Shown here one piece after another: positions 37,504 to 46,328 of a stretch of 64,000 nucleotides of DNA (positions are counted from its first letter, which is position 1; each line of letters opens with the position of its first letter). Position numbers and translations under genes: made by a program. The notes beneath the pieces are model-generated. The model was not told where the DNA came from. It ran no database searches and saw only the letters and a program-made list of their open reading frames with translations. This DNA is from Gemmatimonadaceae bacterium. GTDB lineage: Bacteria > Gemmatimonadota > Gemmatimonadetes > Gemmatimonadales > Gemmatimonadaceae. Where the stretch lies: assembly GCA_035606695.1 (NCBI GenBank), contig DATNEW010000043.1:124001-188000 (forward strand). Reading direction: 5' to 3'.

Positions 37504-39099
37504 TTACTTGTCGACCTGGATGCTCACCGCGTCCGTCTGGCAGGTGCCGTCCGGCGCGCACGCCGCGATCTTGAGCTCGATGACGTCCCCGCGCTTGAGC
37601 GATCCCACCGCCGCCTGCAGATCGTCCACCGATTTGATGTCGCGCTTCGTCGGATACAACTCCCCGACGATGATGTAGTTCGGGAACAGTTTGCGATACG
37701 ACGCACCGCTGCCCGCCACGCTCATGACGCGCACGCCGCTGCGATACATGCTCTTCAGGCGAAGCTGCTGCGCGAAGTCCGTCGACACCGGAGCGACCGT
37801 GATGCCAAGCTGATCGTTCTGCTTCGCCGCCGGCGTCGTGCGATCGGCGGTCGGCGGCGCGCCCGACTCCTCGTCGTTCGCCGCAACCGTCGTCGGCTGA
37901 TCGGCCGCCTCGGTGAGCTTGATGTGGAATGACTTCTTGTCGTGGAAGCGCATGACGTCGAGATCCACGACGTCTCCCGGCTTGTAGCCGCGAATGATGC
38001 GCTGCAGCGTGTTCACCTGATCGACCGGCTTGCCCGCCGCCGCGACGATGATGTCGCCGATCTCGATGCCGGCCTTCTGCGCCGGACTGTCGCCGCCGTC
38101 GGGGAACCCCGTGACCTTGGCGCCACCGACTTGCGCGAGACCAGCCGCCTTGGCGTCTTCGGGCGTGACGTCGAGCAGCGTCACGCCGACGACCGCGCGC
38201 TTGATCTTGCCGTACTTGATCAGGTCGTCCATCACCTGCTTGGCGAGCGTGATGGGAATCGCGAAGCCGTAGCCGGCGTAGTAGCCCGTGCCGCTCGCGA
38301 TCGCGCTGTTGATGCCGATCACGTCACCGCGAATGTTGAGCAGTGGTCCGCCCGAGTTGCCTGGATTGATGGCGGCGTCGGTCTGGATGTAGTCGGTGAT
38401 CGCGTATGGATTGGTGCCGTTCGGGTTGAGCAACCCGGCCTGGTTGCGTCCCTTCGCGCTCACGATGCCCGCGGTGACCGTGAAGTCGAGCTGCAGCGGA
38501 TTGCCGATCGCCAGCACCCACTGGCCGACGCGCGCTTTCGCGTCGTCGCCCAGGCTCAACGTCGGGAAGTTCGAGCCGTCGATCCTGATCACGGCGACGT
38601 CCGTCGTCGGATCGCGGCCGACGACCTTCGCCGAATGGACGGTCTTGTCGAAGAGCGTCACCGTCACCTTGTCGGCATCAGCGACGACGTGGTTGTTCGT
38701 GAGGATGTAGCCGTCGGGCGAGACGATGAAGCCCGAGCCGCTCGCCTCCTCCGGCTGATCGGACGGCGACTGATCGAAGTTGCGGAAGAAATCCTCGATC
38801 CCTGGCGGCAGCGGCTGGCCGTTGCGGCCGCGCACGCGCGCGGGGCGCTGCTTCGCGAAGCGCTCGGTCTCGATCGAGACGACTGCTGGGCGCGCGTGAT
38901 CGGCTACCGCCTCGAACGCCGACTCGAGATCCGCCGCCGGCGCGACCTGCGCCGCACTCGGCTTGTTGGATGTCGAGGAGACTCGACCCTGCGCCCAGCC
39001 GAAGCGCGTGAGGTCGAAGCCCGAGGCGAAGACGAGTCCACAGAGAAACGCGGTCACCACCGCCGCGATGAACCGCGCGCGTGAATATCTCGGATTCAT
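37504..39099 (-). CDS. Periplasmic serine protease HtrA/DegP (Do family)
   Basis: A 531-residue envelope protease and chaperone. An N-terminal signal or anchor (FIAAVVTAFLCGLVFASGFD) is followed by the trypsin-like domain with His137 (TNNHVV), Asp167 (TTDVAV) and Ser249 (NPGNSGGPL). Two PDZ domains follow (about 300-400 and 430-525; GIEIGDIIVAAAGKPV marks the first). It handles misfolded proteins in the periplasm. It lies downstream of dnaK across a 513-bp gap, so it has its own promoter. The strong terminator follows. Confidence 0.95.
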   Translation of the reverse strand: MNPRYSRARFIAAVVTAFLCGLVFASGFDLTRFGWAQGRVSSTSNKPSAAQVAPAADLESAFEAVADHARPAVVSIETERFAKQRPARVRGRNGQPLPPGIEDFFRNFDQSPSDQPEEASGSGFIVSPDGYILTNNHVVADADKVTVTLFDKTVHSAKVVGRDPTTDVAVIRIDGSNFPTLSLGDDAKARVGQWVLAIGNPLQLDFTVTAGIVSAKGRNQAGLLNPNGTNPYAITDYIQTDAAINPGNSGGPLLNIRGDVIGINSAIASGTGYYAGYGFAIPITLAKQVMDDLIKYGKIKRAVVGVTLLDVTPEDAKAAGLAQVGGAKVTGFPDGGDSPAQKAGIEIGDIIVAAAGKPVDQVNTLQRIIRGYKPGDVVDLDVMRFHDKKSFHIKLTEAADQPTTVAANDEESGAPPTADRTTPAAKQNDQLGITVAPVSTDFAQQLRLKSMYRSGVRVMSVAGSGASYRKLFPNYIIVGELYPTKRDIKSVDDLQAAVGSLKRGDVIELKIAACAPDGTCQTDAVSIQVDK

Positions 39100-39368
39100 G
39101 GAACGTCACCTGACCGGTTGAGAAAGACGCCACATAAGACACGCCGAGCCCAGCCGAGGTTTCCTGGCGGCGGGCGTCGTCGGGTCGCTTCTGCAAGTTG
39201 CACTGGTGGCCCGCGACCCACCAGTCAGACGCGCACTGCGCGTGCCAGCCTGGCGTATGGGAACTGTCAGGCTGCGAGAAACTGCAACAGCATTTGGCGC
39301 GGACGCCACGGACACTGCACGGGCACGGCACCGACGCGAGAGTGTCGTACACTCTCTATCCTCAAACG

Positions 39369-39463
39369 CCCAACGAGCCCAGAATTTTCTGAGGAACGGC
39401 CTCGAGACGCCTCGCGTGGCACCCTGAGGTCGTTCGCAACGAACAAGTTCAGGGCTCGTTGGG
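39369..39463. repeat. 95-bp element with perfect 12-bp inverted ends
   Basis: CCCAACGAGCCC (39369-39380) and GGGCTCGTTGGG (39452-39463) are perfect inverted ends. The interior also has CTGAGG and CGTTCGCAACGAAC palindromic words. It lies in the 513-bp gap between dnaK and the HtrA gene. The rest of that gap (39100-39368, 39464-39559) has no supported gene. Confidence 0.65.
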
Positions 39464-39559
39464 AGCGGCGGCCGAGATGCCGTACACACTTTCCCGTCCG
39501 CGTGGTGTCAGTGCGGTGCCCGCGTGTGTCCGCGCGCGCACGCTGTTCCGCCGTTTTCA

Positions 39560-39597
39560 AAACGAAATACGGCCCACGCCGCATGCGTGGGCCGTAT
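39560..39597 (-). terminator. Terminator of dnaK
   Basis: The perfect 13-bp stem ATACGGCCCACGC / GCGTGGGCCGTAT with a 5-nt loop is followed on the minus strand by TTTCGTTTTG. It lies 16 bp after the dnaK stop. Confidence 0.88.
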
Positions 39598-39612
39598 CCG
39601 CCAAATCAAATG

Positions 39613-41571
39613 CTACTTCTTTGAATCGTCGACGATCTCGTAATCCGCCTCGACGACGTCCTCATTGCCCGGTTGTGGACCGCCGGCCGCTGGGCCCTCG
39701 CCCCCGGTCGGGCCGCTAGCCGCCGGGCCGGGCTCACCGCCCGGCTGGCTCTGTGCCTGCGACTGCGCATAGAACGACTGGCCGGCTTCGCTGAACGTGC
39801 GATTCAGCTCTTCCTGCGCCGCGCGAATCTCGTTCATGTCGTCGCCGCGAAGCGCCTTGCGTGCACGCTCCACCGAGGCCTCGAGCTTCGACTTGAGCTC
39901 GGGCGACAGCTTGTCCGACCACTCCTTCGAGTTCTTCTCGACTTCGTACGTCATGCTGTCGAGCCGGTTGCGCGTATCGATCTCCTCTCGGCGCTTCTTG
40001 TCTTCCTCCGCGTTCTTCTCGGCGTCCTTGACCATCTTGTCGATGTCGGAGTCCGACAGCCCGCTCGACGCTTCGATGCGGATCTTCTGCTCCTTCGACG
40101 TGGCCTTGTCCTTCGCGGACACATGGAGAATGCCGTTCGCGTCGATGTCGAACGTGACTTCGACCTGCGGCATGCCGCGCGGAGCGGGTGGAATGCCCGT
40201 GAGCTGGAATTTCCCGATCGTGCGATTGTCGCGCGCGAGCTCGCGCTCGCCCTGCAGCACGTGAATCTCGACCGTCGTCTGATTGTCGTCCGCCGTCGAG
40301 AACGTCTCCGACTTTTTCGTCGGAATGGTCGTGTTGCGCGGGATGAGCACCGTCGTGACGCCGCCGAGTGTCTCGATGCCGAGCGAGAGTGGGGTGACGT
40401 CGAGGAGCAGCACGTCCTTCTGCTCGCCGGTCAGCACCGCGCCCTGAATCGCCGCGCCGATCGCCACGACTTCATCGGGATTCACCGAGCGGTTCGGCTC
40501 CTTGCCGAAATAATTCTTTACGACTTCCTGAATCTTCGGAATGCGCGTCGAGCCGCCGACGAGAATGACCTCGTCGATGTCCTTGGGCTCGAGGCCCGCG
40601 TCCTTGAGCGCCTTCTTCATGGGCTCGAGTGTGCGCTGGATGAGATCATCCACGAGCTGCTCGAACTTCGCGCGGCTCAACGTATAGTTGAGGTGCTTGG
40701 GGCCGGACTGATCGGCGGTGATGAACGGCAGATTGATGTCCGTCGAGTTCGTGCTCGACAACTCCATCTTCGCCTTCTCGGCCGCTTCCTTGAGGCGCTG
40801 GAGCGCCATCGGGTCCTTCGACAGATCGATGCCCTGGTCGCGCTTGAACTCGCCGACGATCCAGTCGATGACGCGCTGATCGAAATCGTCGCCGCCCAGG
40901 TGCGTGTCGCCGTTCGTGGACTTGACCTCGAACTGGCGCGAGCCTTCGACGTCGTACAGCTCGAGTACGGAGATGTCGTACGTGCCGCCGCCAAGGTCGA
41001 AGACCGCGACCTTTTCATCCTTCTTCTTGTCGAGACCGTAGGCGAGTGCGGCAGCCGTCGGCTCGTTGATGATGCGGAGCACGTCGAGACCGGCGATCTT
41101 GCCGGCGTCCTTGGTGGCTTGGCGCTGCGCGTCGTTGAAGTACGCGGGCACCGTGACGACGGCCTTCGTGACCGTGTTGCCGAGGTAGTCTTCGGCGGTC
41201 TGTTTCATCTTCTGGAGAATCATCGCGGAGATTTCGGGCGGCGTGTAGCGCTTGCCCTGGACCTCGACGGCGGCGACGTCGTTCGGACCGGCGACGACTT
41301 TATATGGAACGCGCTTGGTTTCGTCCTGGACCTCGTTGACGCGGCGGCCCATGAAGCGCTTGATGGAAAAGACGGTGTTTTGCGGATTGGTGACGGCCTG
41401 GCGTTTGGCGACCTGGCCGACGAGACGTTCGCCGTCTTTGGTGAATCCGACGACGGAGGGGGTCGTGCGACCGCCTTCGGCGTTCGGGATCACGATCGGG
41501 TCACCACCTTCCATGACCGCGACGACGGAGTTCGTCGTTCCGAGATCGATGCCAATGACTTTGTCGGCCAT
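39613..41571 (-). CDS. dnaK: Chaperone Hsp70 (DnaK)
   Basis: A 652-residue Hsp70. The N-terminal ATPase domain begins [19 protein letters not shown] and contains [15 protein letters not shown] and GGSTRIPK. The linker [14 protein letters not shown] leads to the substrate-binding domain. It ends with a glycine/proline-rich tail and the acidic [12 protein letters not shown]. The start has a strong GAGGAAATCA ribosome site. grpE and dnaJ are not adjacent, and I saw no CIRCE element upstream. The leader contains a GGGCG heptamer array at 41591-41618. Confidence 0.97.
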   Translation of the reverse strand: MADKVIGIDLGTTNSVVAVMEGGDPIVIPNAEGGRTTPSVVGFTKDGERLVGQVAKRQAVTNPQNTVFSIKRFMGRRVNEVQDETKRVPYKVVAGPNDVAAVEVQGKRYTPPEISAMILQKMKQTAEDYLGNTVTKAVVTVPAYFNDAQRQATKDAGKIAGLDVLRIINEPTAAALAYGLDKKKDEKVAVFDLGGGTYDISVLELYDVEGSRQFEVKSTNGDTHLGGDDFDQRVIDWIVGEFKRDQGIDLSKDPMALQRLKEAAEKAKMELSSTNSTDINLPFITADQSGPKHLNYTLSRAKFEQLVDDLIQRTLEPMKKALKDAGLEPKDIDEVILVGGSTRIPKIQEVVKNYFGKEPNRSVNPDEVVAIGAAIQGAVLTGEQKDVLLLDVTPLSLGIETLGGVTTVLIPRNTTIPTKKSETFSTADDNQTTVEIHVLQGERELARDNRTIGKFQLTGIPPAPRGMPQVEVTFDIDANGILHVSAKDKATSKEQKIRIEASSGLSDSDIDKMVKDAEKNAEEDKKRREEIDTRNRLDSMTYEVEKNSKEWSDKLSPELKSKLEASVERARKALRGDDMNEIRAAQEELNRTFSEAGQSFYAQSQAQSQPGGEPGPAASGPTGGEGPAAGGPQPGNEDVVEADYEIVDDSKK

Positions 41572-41590
41572 TGATTTCCTCTGTGAGCGA

Positions 41591-41618
41591 TGGGCGTTGG
41601 GCGAAGGGCGCTGGGCGT
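41591..41618. repeat. GGGCG heptamer array before dnaK
   Basis: Four heptamers TGGGCGT, TGGGCGA, AGGGCGC, TGGGCGT lie 20 bp upstream of the dnaK start codon, within its leader region. It faces a complementary array at 41754-41795. Confidence 0.85.
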
Positions 41619-41753
41619 GACAAAACACCAGCGTTCTCGCGAACTGACCGTGGTAAGGGCAAGGACGGGACCCGCTTTTTGCGTCAAACTGGCAGCCAAA
41701 CGCGGCCTGAACCTTGATCTGATCGGTAGCCTCCTGTCATCCGGTCAGGGCGC

Positions 41754-41795
41754 ACGCCCATCGCCCAACGCCCATCGCCCAACGCCCATCGCCCA
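41754..41795. repeat. ACGCCCA/TCGCCCA heptamer array before the rhomboid gene
   Basis: Six heptamers alternate ACGCCCA and TCGCCCA (14-bp period, three times) and end 5 bp before the rhomboid ATG. The array replaces any Shine-Dalgarno. Confidence 0.9.
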
Positions 41796-41799
41796 ACGC

Positions 41800-42582
41800 A
41801 TGATCCCGTTGTCCGACGAAAACCCGACGCTCCACACGCCCATCATGACGTGGATCATCCTCGGCGCCATGTTCGCGGTGTGGCTGGTCGTGCAGGGCGG
41901 CGGGCTGAACGACCTCCAGCTCGTGGCCAGCATTTGCAACTACGGCATGGTGCCTGGCGAGCTGACGCATCGCGTCCCGCTCGGCACGTCGATTCCGATC
42001 GCGCCCGGGCTGGCCTGCGTGATCGACAACAGCGCAGTCAACCTCTGGACGCCGCTGACGTCGATGTTTTTGCACGGAAGCTGGAGCCACATCCTGGGCA
42101 ACGCGCTCTTCTTCTGGGTGTTCGGCAACAACATTGAAGACAGCATGGGCCCGGGCCGCTTTCTCTCGTTCTACCTGCTGTGCGGCTTGATCGCGGCGGC
42201 GACGCAGGTGCTCATCACGCCGACGTCGCCGGTGCCGACCGTTGGCGCGTCCGGCGCGATCTCGGGCGTGTTGGGCGCGTACCTGGTGCTCTACCCCAAG
42301 GTGCGCGTCAACATGTTCTTCTTCTTTCTGATCTTCTTCAAGGTGATTCCGATTCCCGCCTGGCTCGTGCTGATCTGGTGGTTCGGCGTGCAGGTGCTGA
42401 CGGGATTGCCGGAGCTATCGACCGTGCGGCCCGATGTATCGAGCGGCGTGGCGGTCTGGGCGCACATCGGCGGCTTCGTCGCCGGCATGCTGTTGATCAA
42501 GCTCTTCGAGAACCCGCGTCTCGTCGCGGCGCGGAACTCGATCCGCGATCAGCGCCGCTGGATGCTGCACCAGGGCGCGTGA
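41800..42582 (+). CDS. Rhomboid-family intramembrane serine protease
   Basis: A 260-residue membrane protein with about six transmembrane helices. Motifs: FLHGSWSHILGNALFFWVFG (H-x-x-x-N of the second helix), GASGAISGVLGAY with the catalytic Ser in G-x-S-G, and AHIGGFVAGM with the catalytic His. It cleaves transmembrane segments of substrate proteins in the inner membrane. The ATG at 41800 is chosen because MIPLSDENPTLHTPI fits the family; the upstream frame is the heptamer array. It is divergent from dnaK, an interesting quality-control pairing. No ribosome site is recognisable. Confidence 0.92.
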   Translation: MIPLSDENPTLHTPIMTWIILGAMFAVWLVVQGGGLNDLQLVASICNYGMVPGELTHRVPLGTSIPIAPGLACVIDNSAVNLWTPLTSMFLHGSWSHILGNALFFWVFGNNIEDSMGPGRFLSFYLLCGLIAAATQVLITPTSPVPTVGASGAISGVLGAYLVLYPKVRVNMFFFFLIFFKVIPIPAWLVLIWWFGVQVLTGLPELSTVRPDVSSGVAVWAHIGGFVAGMLLIKLFENPRLVAARNSIRDQRRWMLHQGA

Positions 42583-42609
42583 CCGCGATCAGAGTTTTCT
42601 AATAGACCG

Positions 42610-43077
42610 CTAATACGCGCGATGTTCGTCCCAGCGCGCGGTCCATTCGCCGCGGCCGGCCCAAGCGAGCATCGCGTCCCGCGTGACGTCGCGAAGTCCG
42701 GCGCGCAGCACGACGAGCGCGTCTTCGACGAATCCGGCGGCGGCGCCGCTCTGGCGCAGCACACATTCGATCGCGCACGCCAGCACCTCGACCTCGTACG
42801 CAATGTGCTCGGCGGTACACTGCTGCGAGCGCCGGAATGCGCCATGGCTGCGAGCCACCGTGCGCAGCTGCTCGCGGCGGTGAACGCCGTCGGGCTGGCG
42901 CCCCTCATTGAACAGCTCGTGCAAGATGCCGCGGACGTCGCCGAACGCGTCGTCGAGCGGCATGGTGCGCCACGGGAGCTCGTTCTCGAGCATGCGGCGC
43001 CATGTACGAAGTACTGCGTCGAGGCGAATCGGAATGTCATCGCCCCACGCCCCAAACGCATCATTTCGATTGTGCAT
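42610..43077 (-). CDS. Hypothetical protein with RsbRD-like helical domain
   Basis: A 155-residue helical protein with no signal peptide. The segment EQLRTVARSHGAFRRSQQ and CTAEHIAYEVEVLACAIE resembles the RsbRD_N sensor module (A-x-x-H-G-x-x-R then E-x-x-x-L-R). This module often sits at the N-terminus of histidine kinases or in stand-alone stress sensors. The likeness is weak and no output domain follows. It converges on the rhomboid gene. Confidence 0.5.
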   Translation of the reverse strand: MHNRNDAFGAWGDDIPIRLDAVLRTWRRMLENELPWRTMPLDDAFGDVRGILHELFNEGRQPDGVHRREQLRTVARSHGAFRRSQQCTAEHIAYEVEVLACAIECVLRQSGAAAGFVEDALVVLRAGLRDVTRDAMLAWAGRGEWTARWDEHRAY

Positions 43078-43156
43078 GATCCCACCGTCGCCTACGGCGA
43101 CGCAGCTGAAGTTCAGAGAGAACGCACGAGCAACGCGCTGCGTGCGCGAACCGAAC

Positions 43157-43636
43157 TCAGACGGTGCGCGGTGGGTGAAACGGTGGAGATGGCGCGACGC
43201 TCGCGGGGGCGGCATCGCGTCGATCGGCCGGCATCCGGGACGACCAGCCGTCATCGGCGGAGCCCGCGAGCGAGGGCAAGCCGGCGTTGACCAGGAATGC
43301 CGCGCGCCGTGCGCCGATGCGAATGGGGCGCGCCTCGTCGACCGACGGAATGCCGTCGTCGACCGACACGCCCGATTGCGTGGTGACGAATTCGGCGTTG
43401 GCGGCGTTCGCGGTGCGATGGCGAATGACGGGAAACGCCGCGCGCAGCAGACCGGCGACAAACCCCAGCAGCACGAGTGCGGCAAACGTGCGCCGCACCG
43501 CGGTCGCCGCGACGAGGCGCAGCAGAGTCAAGCGAGACCGGGCCGGATGAATTCCCACAGCGCGAATATACGTTCGTGCGGGCGGTGGATCAACGCGTGA
43601 GCTCCCAAGCTCCCCGCGTGTCCGTGGAAATTCCAT
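43157..43636 (-). CDS. Hypothetical membrane protein
   Basis: About 159 residues with one hydrophobic segment (RRTFAALVLLGFVAGLLRAA) near residue 55, followed by a hydrophilic tail with low complexity. I do not recognise it. Its 5' end overlaps the arsR promoter on the other strand, so either the start is further downstream or the two promoters interleave. A competing frame in the same DNA is less protein-like. Existence is uncertain. Confidence 0.38.
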   Translation of the reverse strand: MEFPRTRGELGSSRVDPPPARTYIRAVGIHPARSRLTLLRLVAATAVRRTFAALVLLGFVAGLLRAAFPVIRHRTANAANAEFVTTQSGVSVDDGIPSVDEARPIRIGARRAAFLVNAGLPSLAGSADDGWSSRMPADRRDAAPASVAPSPPFHPPRTV

Positions 43637-43638
43637 CA

Positions 43639-43666
43639 TTGACACAACAATTTTCGTTGATATATT
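43639..43666 (+). promoter_or_regulatory. arsR promoter with putative ArsR site
   Basis: TTGACA (43639-43644) and TATATT (43661-43666) are spaced 16 bp apart. The ATG at 43674 is 7 bases after the -10, so the transcript should be leaderless. The spacer holds CAAC-N7-GTTG, and ATTTTCGTT is directly repeated, giving room for an overlapping ArsR operator. Confidence 0.72.
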
Positions 43667-43673
43667 TTCGTTC

Positions 43674-44009
43674 ATGGCAGTGGCGATGCGAACCGGACCC
43701 GACGTCGATCGCGCGGTGGTGTTGTTTCACGCACTTTCCGACGCGACGCGACTCGGCATTCTCGACATGCTGAAGGATGGGGAGCGATGTGTGTGCGAGC
43801 TGCAAGACGAGCTCGACGCGGCCCAGTCGCGCCTGTCGTTTCACTTGCGCGTGCTGAAGGAGGCGGGACTGGTCACCGATCGACGCGAAGGCCGCTGGTC
43901 GTATTACACGATCGCGCCGAACGCCTTGGCCGAGGTGCATGACATCGCTGTCGGGATGCAGCCGCGGCGAAACGGATTGCCGGTCCCGCGCCGTGCCTGT
44001 TGCGAGTAG
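43674..44009 (+). CDS. arsR: ArsR-family arsenic-responsive repressor
   Basis: A 111-residue winged-helix repressor. LFHALSDATRLGILDMLKDG is the N-terminal helix pair. GERCVCELQDEL carries the C-V-C metal-binding pair of the arsenite sensor helix, and AAQSRLSFHLRVLKEAGLV is the recognition helix. The C-terminal RRACCE adds two more cysteines that may also bind As(III). It controls arsM and downstream genes; an ATCAA-N6-TTGAT site lies at 44030-44045. It is the first gene of the arsenic methylation operon. Confidence 0.93.
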   Translation: MAVAMRTGPDVDRAVVLFHALSDATRLGILDMLKDGERCVCELQDELDAAQSRLSFHLRVLKEAGLVTDRREGRWSYYTIAPNALAEVHDIAVGMQPRRNGLPVPRRACCE

Positions 44010-44029
44010 GGTTTTGTCGTCTCCGATTC

Positions 44030-44045
44030 ATCAAATTTTATTGAT
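44030..44045. promoter_or_regulatory. ArsR operator before arsM
   Basis: ATCAA-ATTTTA-TTGAT is a perfect 5-6-5 dyad matching the classic ArsR/SmtB operator form. It lies 14 bp before the arsM ATG. Confidence 0.75.
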
Positions 44046-44058
44046 TGAGAGAATACTT

Positions 44059-45027
44059 ATGAATGCCGAAACGACCAAGGTTCCGATGACGCTGGAAGCG
44101 ATTCGCGCGACGGTGCAGGCACGCTACGGCGCGGCGGCCCAGCGTGTGGCTGACGGGGACACGAAGGGCGCATCGTGTTGCGGTCCCGCCGGCGACTCGA
44201 GCGGCTGTTGCGGCTCGACGAGCGAGTCGTGGGATCCGATCACGGCCGATCTCTACGAGGCGGGGGAGACGGCCGGCCTTCCCGCCGAGGCACTGCTGGC
44301 GTCGCTCGGCTGCGGGAATCCAACGGCGCTCGCCGAACTGCACGAGGGAGACGTGGTGCTCGATCTCGGCTCCGGCGGCGGCATCGACGTGCTGCTCAGC
44401 GCGAAGCGTGTCGGGCCGACCGGAAAGGCGTACGGGCTGGACATGACCGACGAGATGCTCGCGCTCGCACTCGAGAACAAGGCGAAGGCCGGCGCGACGA
44501 ACGTCGAGTTTCTCAAAGGGCACATCGAGTCGATTCCGCTCCCCTCGAGCACCGTCGACGTCATCATCTCCAATTGCGTGATCAACTTGTCGGGCGACAA
44601 GCCGCGCGCGCTGGCCGAGGCGTTTCGTGTGCTCAAACCGGGCGGGCGGTTCGCGGTGAGTGATGTGATCGTTCGCGAAGGATTGCCGGCCGCGGTGAAG
44701 GAGAGCATGGCGCTGTGGACGGGCTGCGTCGCCGGGGCGCTCGAGGAGAACGAGTTCATCGCGATGCTTCGCGACGTTGGATTTGTCGACGCGAGCATTG
44801 AACCGACGCGCGTGTACACACGCGACGATGCGGCGGCGCTGCTGCAAGGAACCGGGCTGGACGAATCGCTCGCCGATCAGGTGGACGGGAAGATCATGAG
44901 CGGGTTCGTCCGCGCAACGAAGCCGGGCGGATCGCCGCGCTCCGACAAGCCGCGCCGGAACCTCGCTGCACTGAGCGCAAGACAAGGTACACGCGAGTGT
45001 GGTTGCGACGACGGCTGCTGCACCTGA
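44059..45027 (+). CDS. arsM: Arsenite S-adenosylmethionine methyltransferase
   Basis: A 322-residue class I methyltransferase. The SAM motif is VVLDLGSGGGIDVLLSAKRV. Conserved cysteines characteristic of ArsM are found in SNCVINL and WTGCVAGALEE and in the N-terminal ASCCGP...SGCCGS cluster. The C-terminus ends in ECGCDDGCCT, another thiol cluster. It methylates As(III) to mono-, di- and trimethyl forms in the cytosol. The ATG at 44059 follows the ArsR box, which fixes the start. It is second gene of the ars operon. Confidence 0.94.
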   Translation: MNAETTKVPMTLEAIRATVQARYGAAAQRVADGDTKGASCCGPAGDSSGCCGSTSESWDPITADLYEAGETAGLPAEALLASLGCGNPTALAELHEGDVVLDLGSGGGIDVLLSAKRVGPTGKAYGLDMTDEMLALALENKAKAGATNVEFLKGHIESIPLPSSTVDVIISNCVINLSGDKPRALAEAFRVLKPGGRFAVSDVIVREGLPAAVKESMALWTGCVAGALEENEFIAMLRDVGFVDASIEPTRVYTRDDAAALLQGTGLDESLADQVDGKIMSGFVRATKPGGSPRSDKPRRNLAALSARQGTRECGCDDGCCT

Positions 45028-45043
45028 CCATGAGGATATTGTG

Positions 45044-45538
45044 ATGACCACTTCGACGACGAGCGTTTCCGACTCCGCTTCGATTCGCGTCGCGACGCTC
45101 GACGATCTACCGGCGATCGAGCGACTGCTTCGCGCCGCCGAGCTGCCGACCGACGGCGTCGCTGGCATCGTGAAGCAGCACGCCGCCAACTTCGTCGTGG
45201 CCGAGGTCCGAGACGCTGACACCGATCGTCCGAGCCTGGTGGGCGTCGCGGGACTCGAGGTATGCTGCGACAACGCGCTGCTTCGATCGGTTGCGGTTCG
45301 CCCGGAGTGGCGCCAGCATGGCGTTGGCCGAACGCTCGTTCAGCGACTCGTCTGCGAGGCTGAATCGCGAGGCATTCACGCGCTCTTCCTGCTGACGATG
45401 ACGGCGGAGCATTACTTCCCGCGGTTTGGATTCGAGCGAATCGAGCGCGGCGAGGTGCCGCCGGAGATCGCGGCGACGTTGGAATTCAAGTCGGCGTGTC
45501 CGGCGTCGGCGGTCGCCATGGTGAAGCCGCTCGGCTGA
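45044..45538 (+). CDS. arsN2: ArsN2-like GNAT N-acetyltransferase
   Basis: A 164-residue GNAT protein. The acetyl-CoA loop is AVRPEWRQHGVGRTLVQRLV and the C-terminal EHYFPRFGFERIERGEVPPE matches arsenic-operon acetyltransferases of the ArsN2 type. These are thought to acetylate an arsenical or its conjugate; relatives inactivate phosphinothricin-like compounds. The start is at an ATG preceded by GAGGATATT. Lies 16 bp after arsM. Confidence 0.85.
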   Translation: MTTSTTSVSDSASIRVATLDDLPAIERLLRAAELPTDGVAGIVKQHAANFVVAEVRDADTDRPSLVGVAGLEVCCDNALLRSVAVRPEWRQHGVGRTLVQRLVCEAESRGIHALFLLTMTAEHYFPRFGFERIERGEVPPEIAATLEFKSACPASAVAMVKPLG

Positions 45539-45566
45539 ATCACCGAAACCCTGATCGCACCGACCG

Positions 45567-46325
45567 ATGCGAATCGCGCTCATCTCGGACATCCATGCGA
45601 ACCTTCCGGCGCTCGAGGCGGTGCTCGATGACATCGATCGCGCGCACCTCGACGGCATCTATCATCTCGGGGATCTCGTTGGCTACGCGCCGTGGCCCAA
45701 CGAAGTGGTCGCGATGATCGCGTCGCGCGGAATCGCCGGCGTCGCGGGAAATTACGACACGACCGTCGCCGCTGGATACAAGCACTGCGGATGCCGTTAC
45801 GAGGATGCGCGACAGGAAGCACTGTCCCATCTGTCATATGCGTGGACGCTGGAGAACACGTCAGCCGGCACGAAGGCGTTTCTTGGCGCGCTTCCGTTTC
45901 GCCTCGATCTGCGACCGAACGGCGGCCACGTCTCCGGTCCGACCATCACGCTCCTGCACGGGAATCACGTGCTCAACACGGTCTACGTGACCGAAGATCG
46001 GTCGGACGACTTTCTCGCGAACATGGCGGCTGGGGTCGGCGCACGCGCCGGCGACGTGGTTGCGTTTGGGCACACGCACAAGCCGTGGCATCGCGTCGTC
46101 GGCGACGTGCATTTCATCAACACCGGCAGTGTCGGTCGGCCGAAGGATGGAGATTGGCGCGCGGGCTACGTCATCGTCGGCGTCGAACCGAATGGTGTCA
46201 CCGTCGAATTTCGCCGGGTGGAATATGACGTCGAACGCGCCGCGGCGGCGGTTGTCGCGAGCACGCTGCCGAACGAGCTCGCTGAATTTCTGCGAACGGG
46301 TGGACAGCTGACCCCGAGCGTCTGA
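45567..46325 (+). CDS. Metallophosphoesterase in the arsenic operon
   Basis: A 252-residue calcineurin-like phosphoesterase. Metal motifs are ISDIHANLPALEAVLDDI (D-x-H), HLGDLVGY (G-D), AGNYD (G-N-Y/H-D), LLHGNH and FGHTHKPWHR (G-H-T-H). Related enzymes are phosphodiesterases or protein phosphatases. It lies 28 bp after arsN2 and 3 bp before the aquaporin gene, so it is an integral part of the ars operon. Its role there is unknown; possible substrates are arsenylated sugars or phosphorylated intermediates (inference). Confidence 0.85.
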   Translation: MRIALISDIHANLPALEAVLDDIDRAHLDGIYHLGDLVGYAPWPNEVVAMIASRGIAGVAGNYDTTVAAGYKHCGCRYEDARQEALSHLSYAWTLENTSAGTKAFLGALPFRLDLRPNGGHVSGPTITLLHGNHVLNTVYVTEDRSDDFLANMAAGVGARAGDVVAFGHTHKPWHRVVGDVHFINTGSVGRPKDGDWRAGYVIVGVEPNGVTVEFRRVEYDVERAAAAVVASTLPNELAEFLRTGGQLTPSV

Positions 46326-46328
46326 CGC

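Noticed and set aside
39673-41574. A 633-codon open frame antisense to dnaK
   Set aside because: It mirrors dnaK codons, has no recognisable domain and no ribosome site; third-position GC explains its length.
41572-41753. CIRCE-type HrcA operator upstream of dnaK
   Set aside because: I looked for TTAGCACTC-N9-GAGTGCTAA and found no match.
41754-41795. Possible short CRISPR-like array
   Set aside because: The units are 7 bp with no spacers; it is a heptamer tandem repeat.
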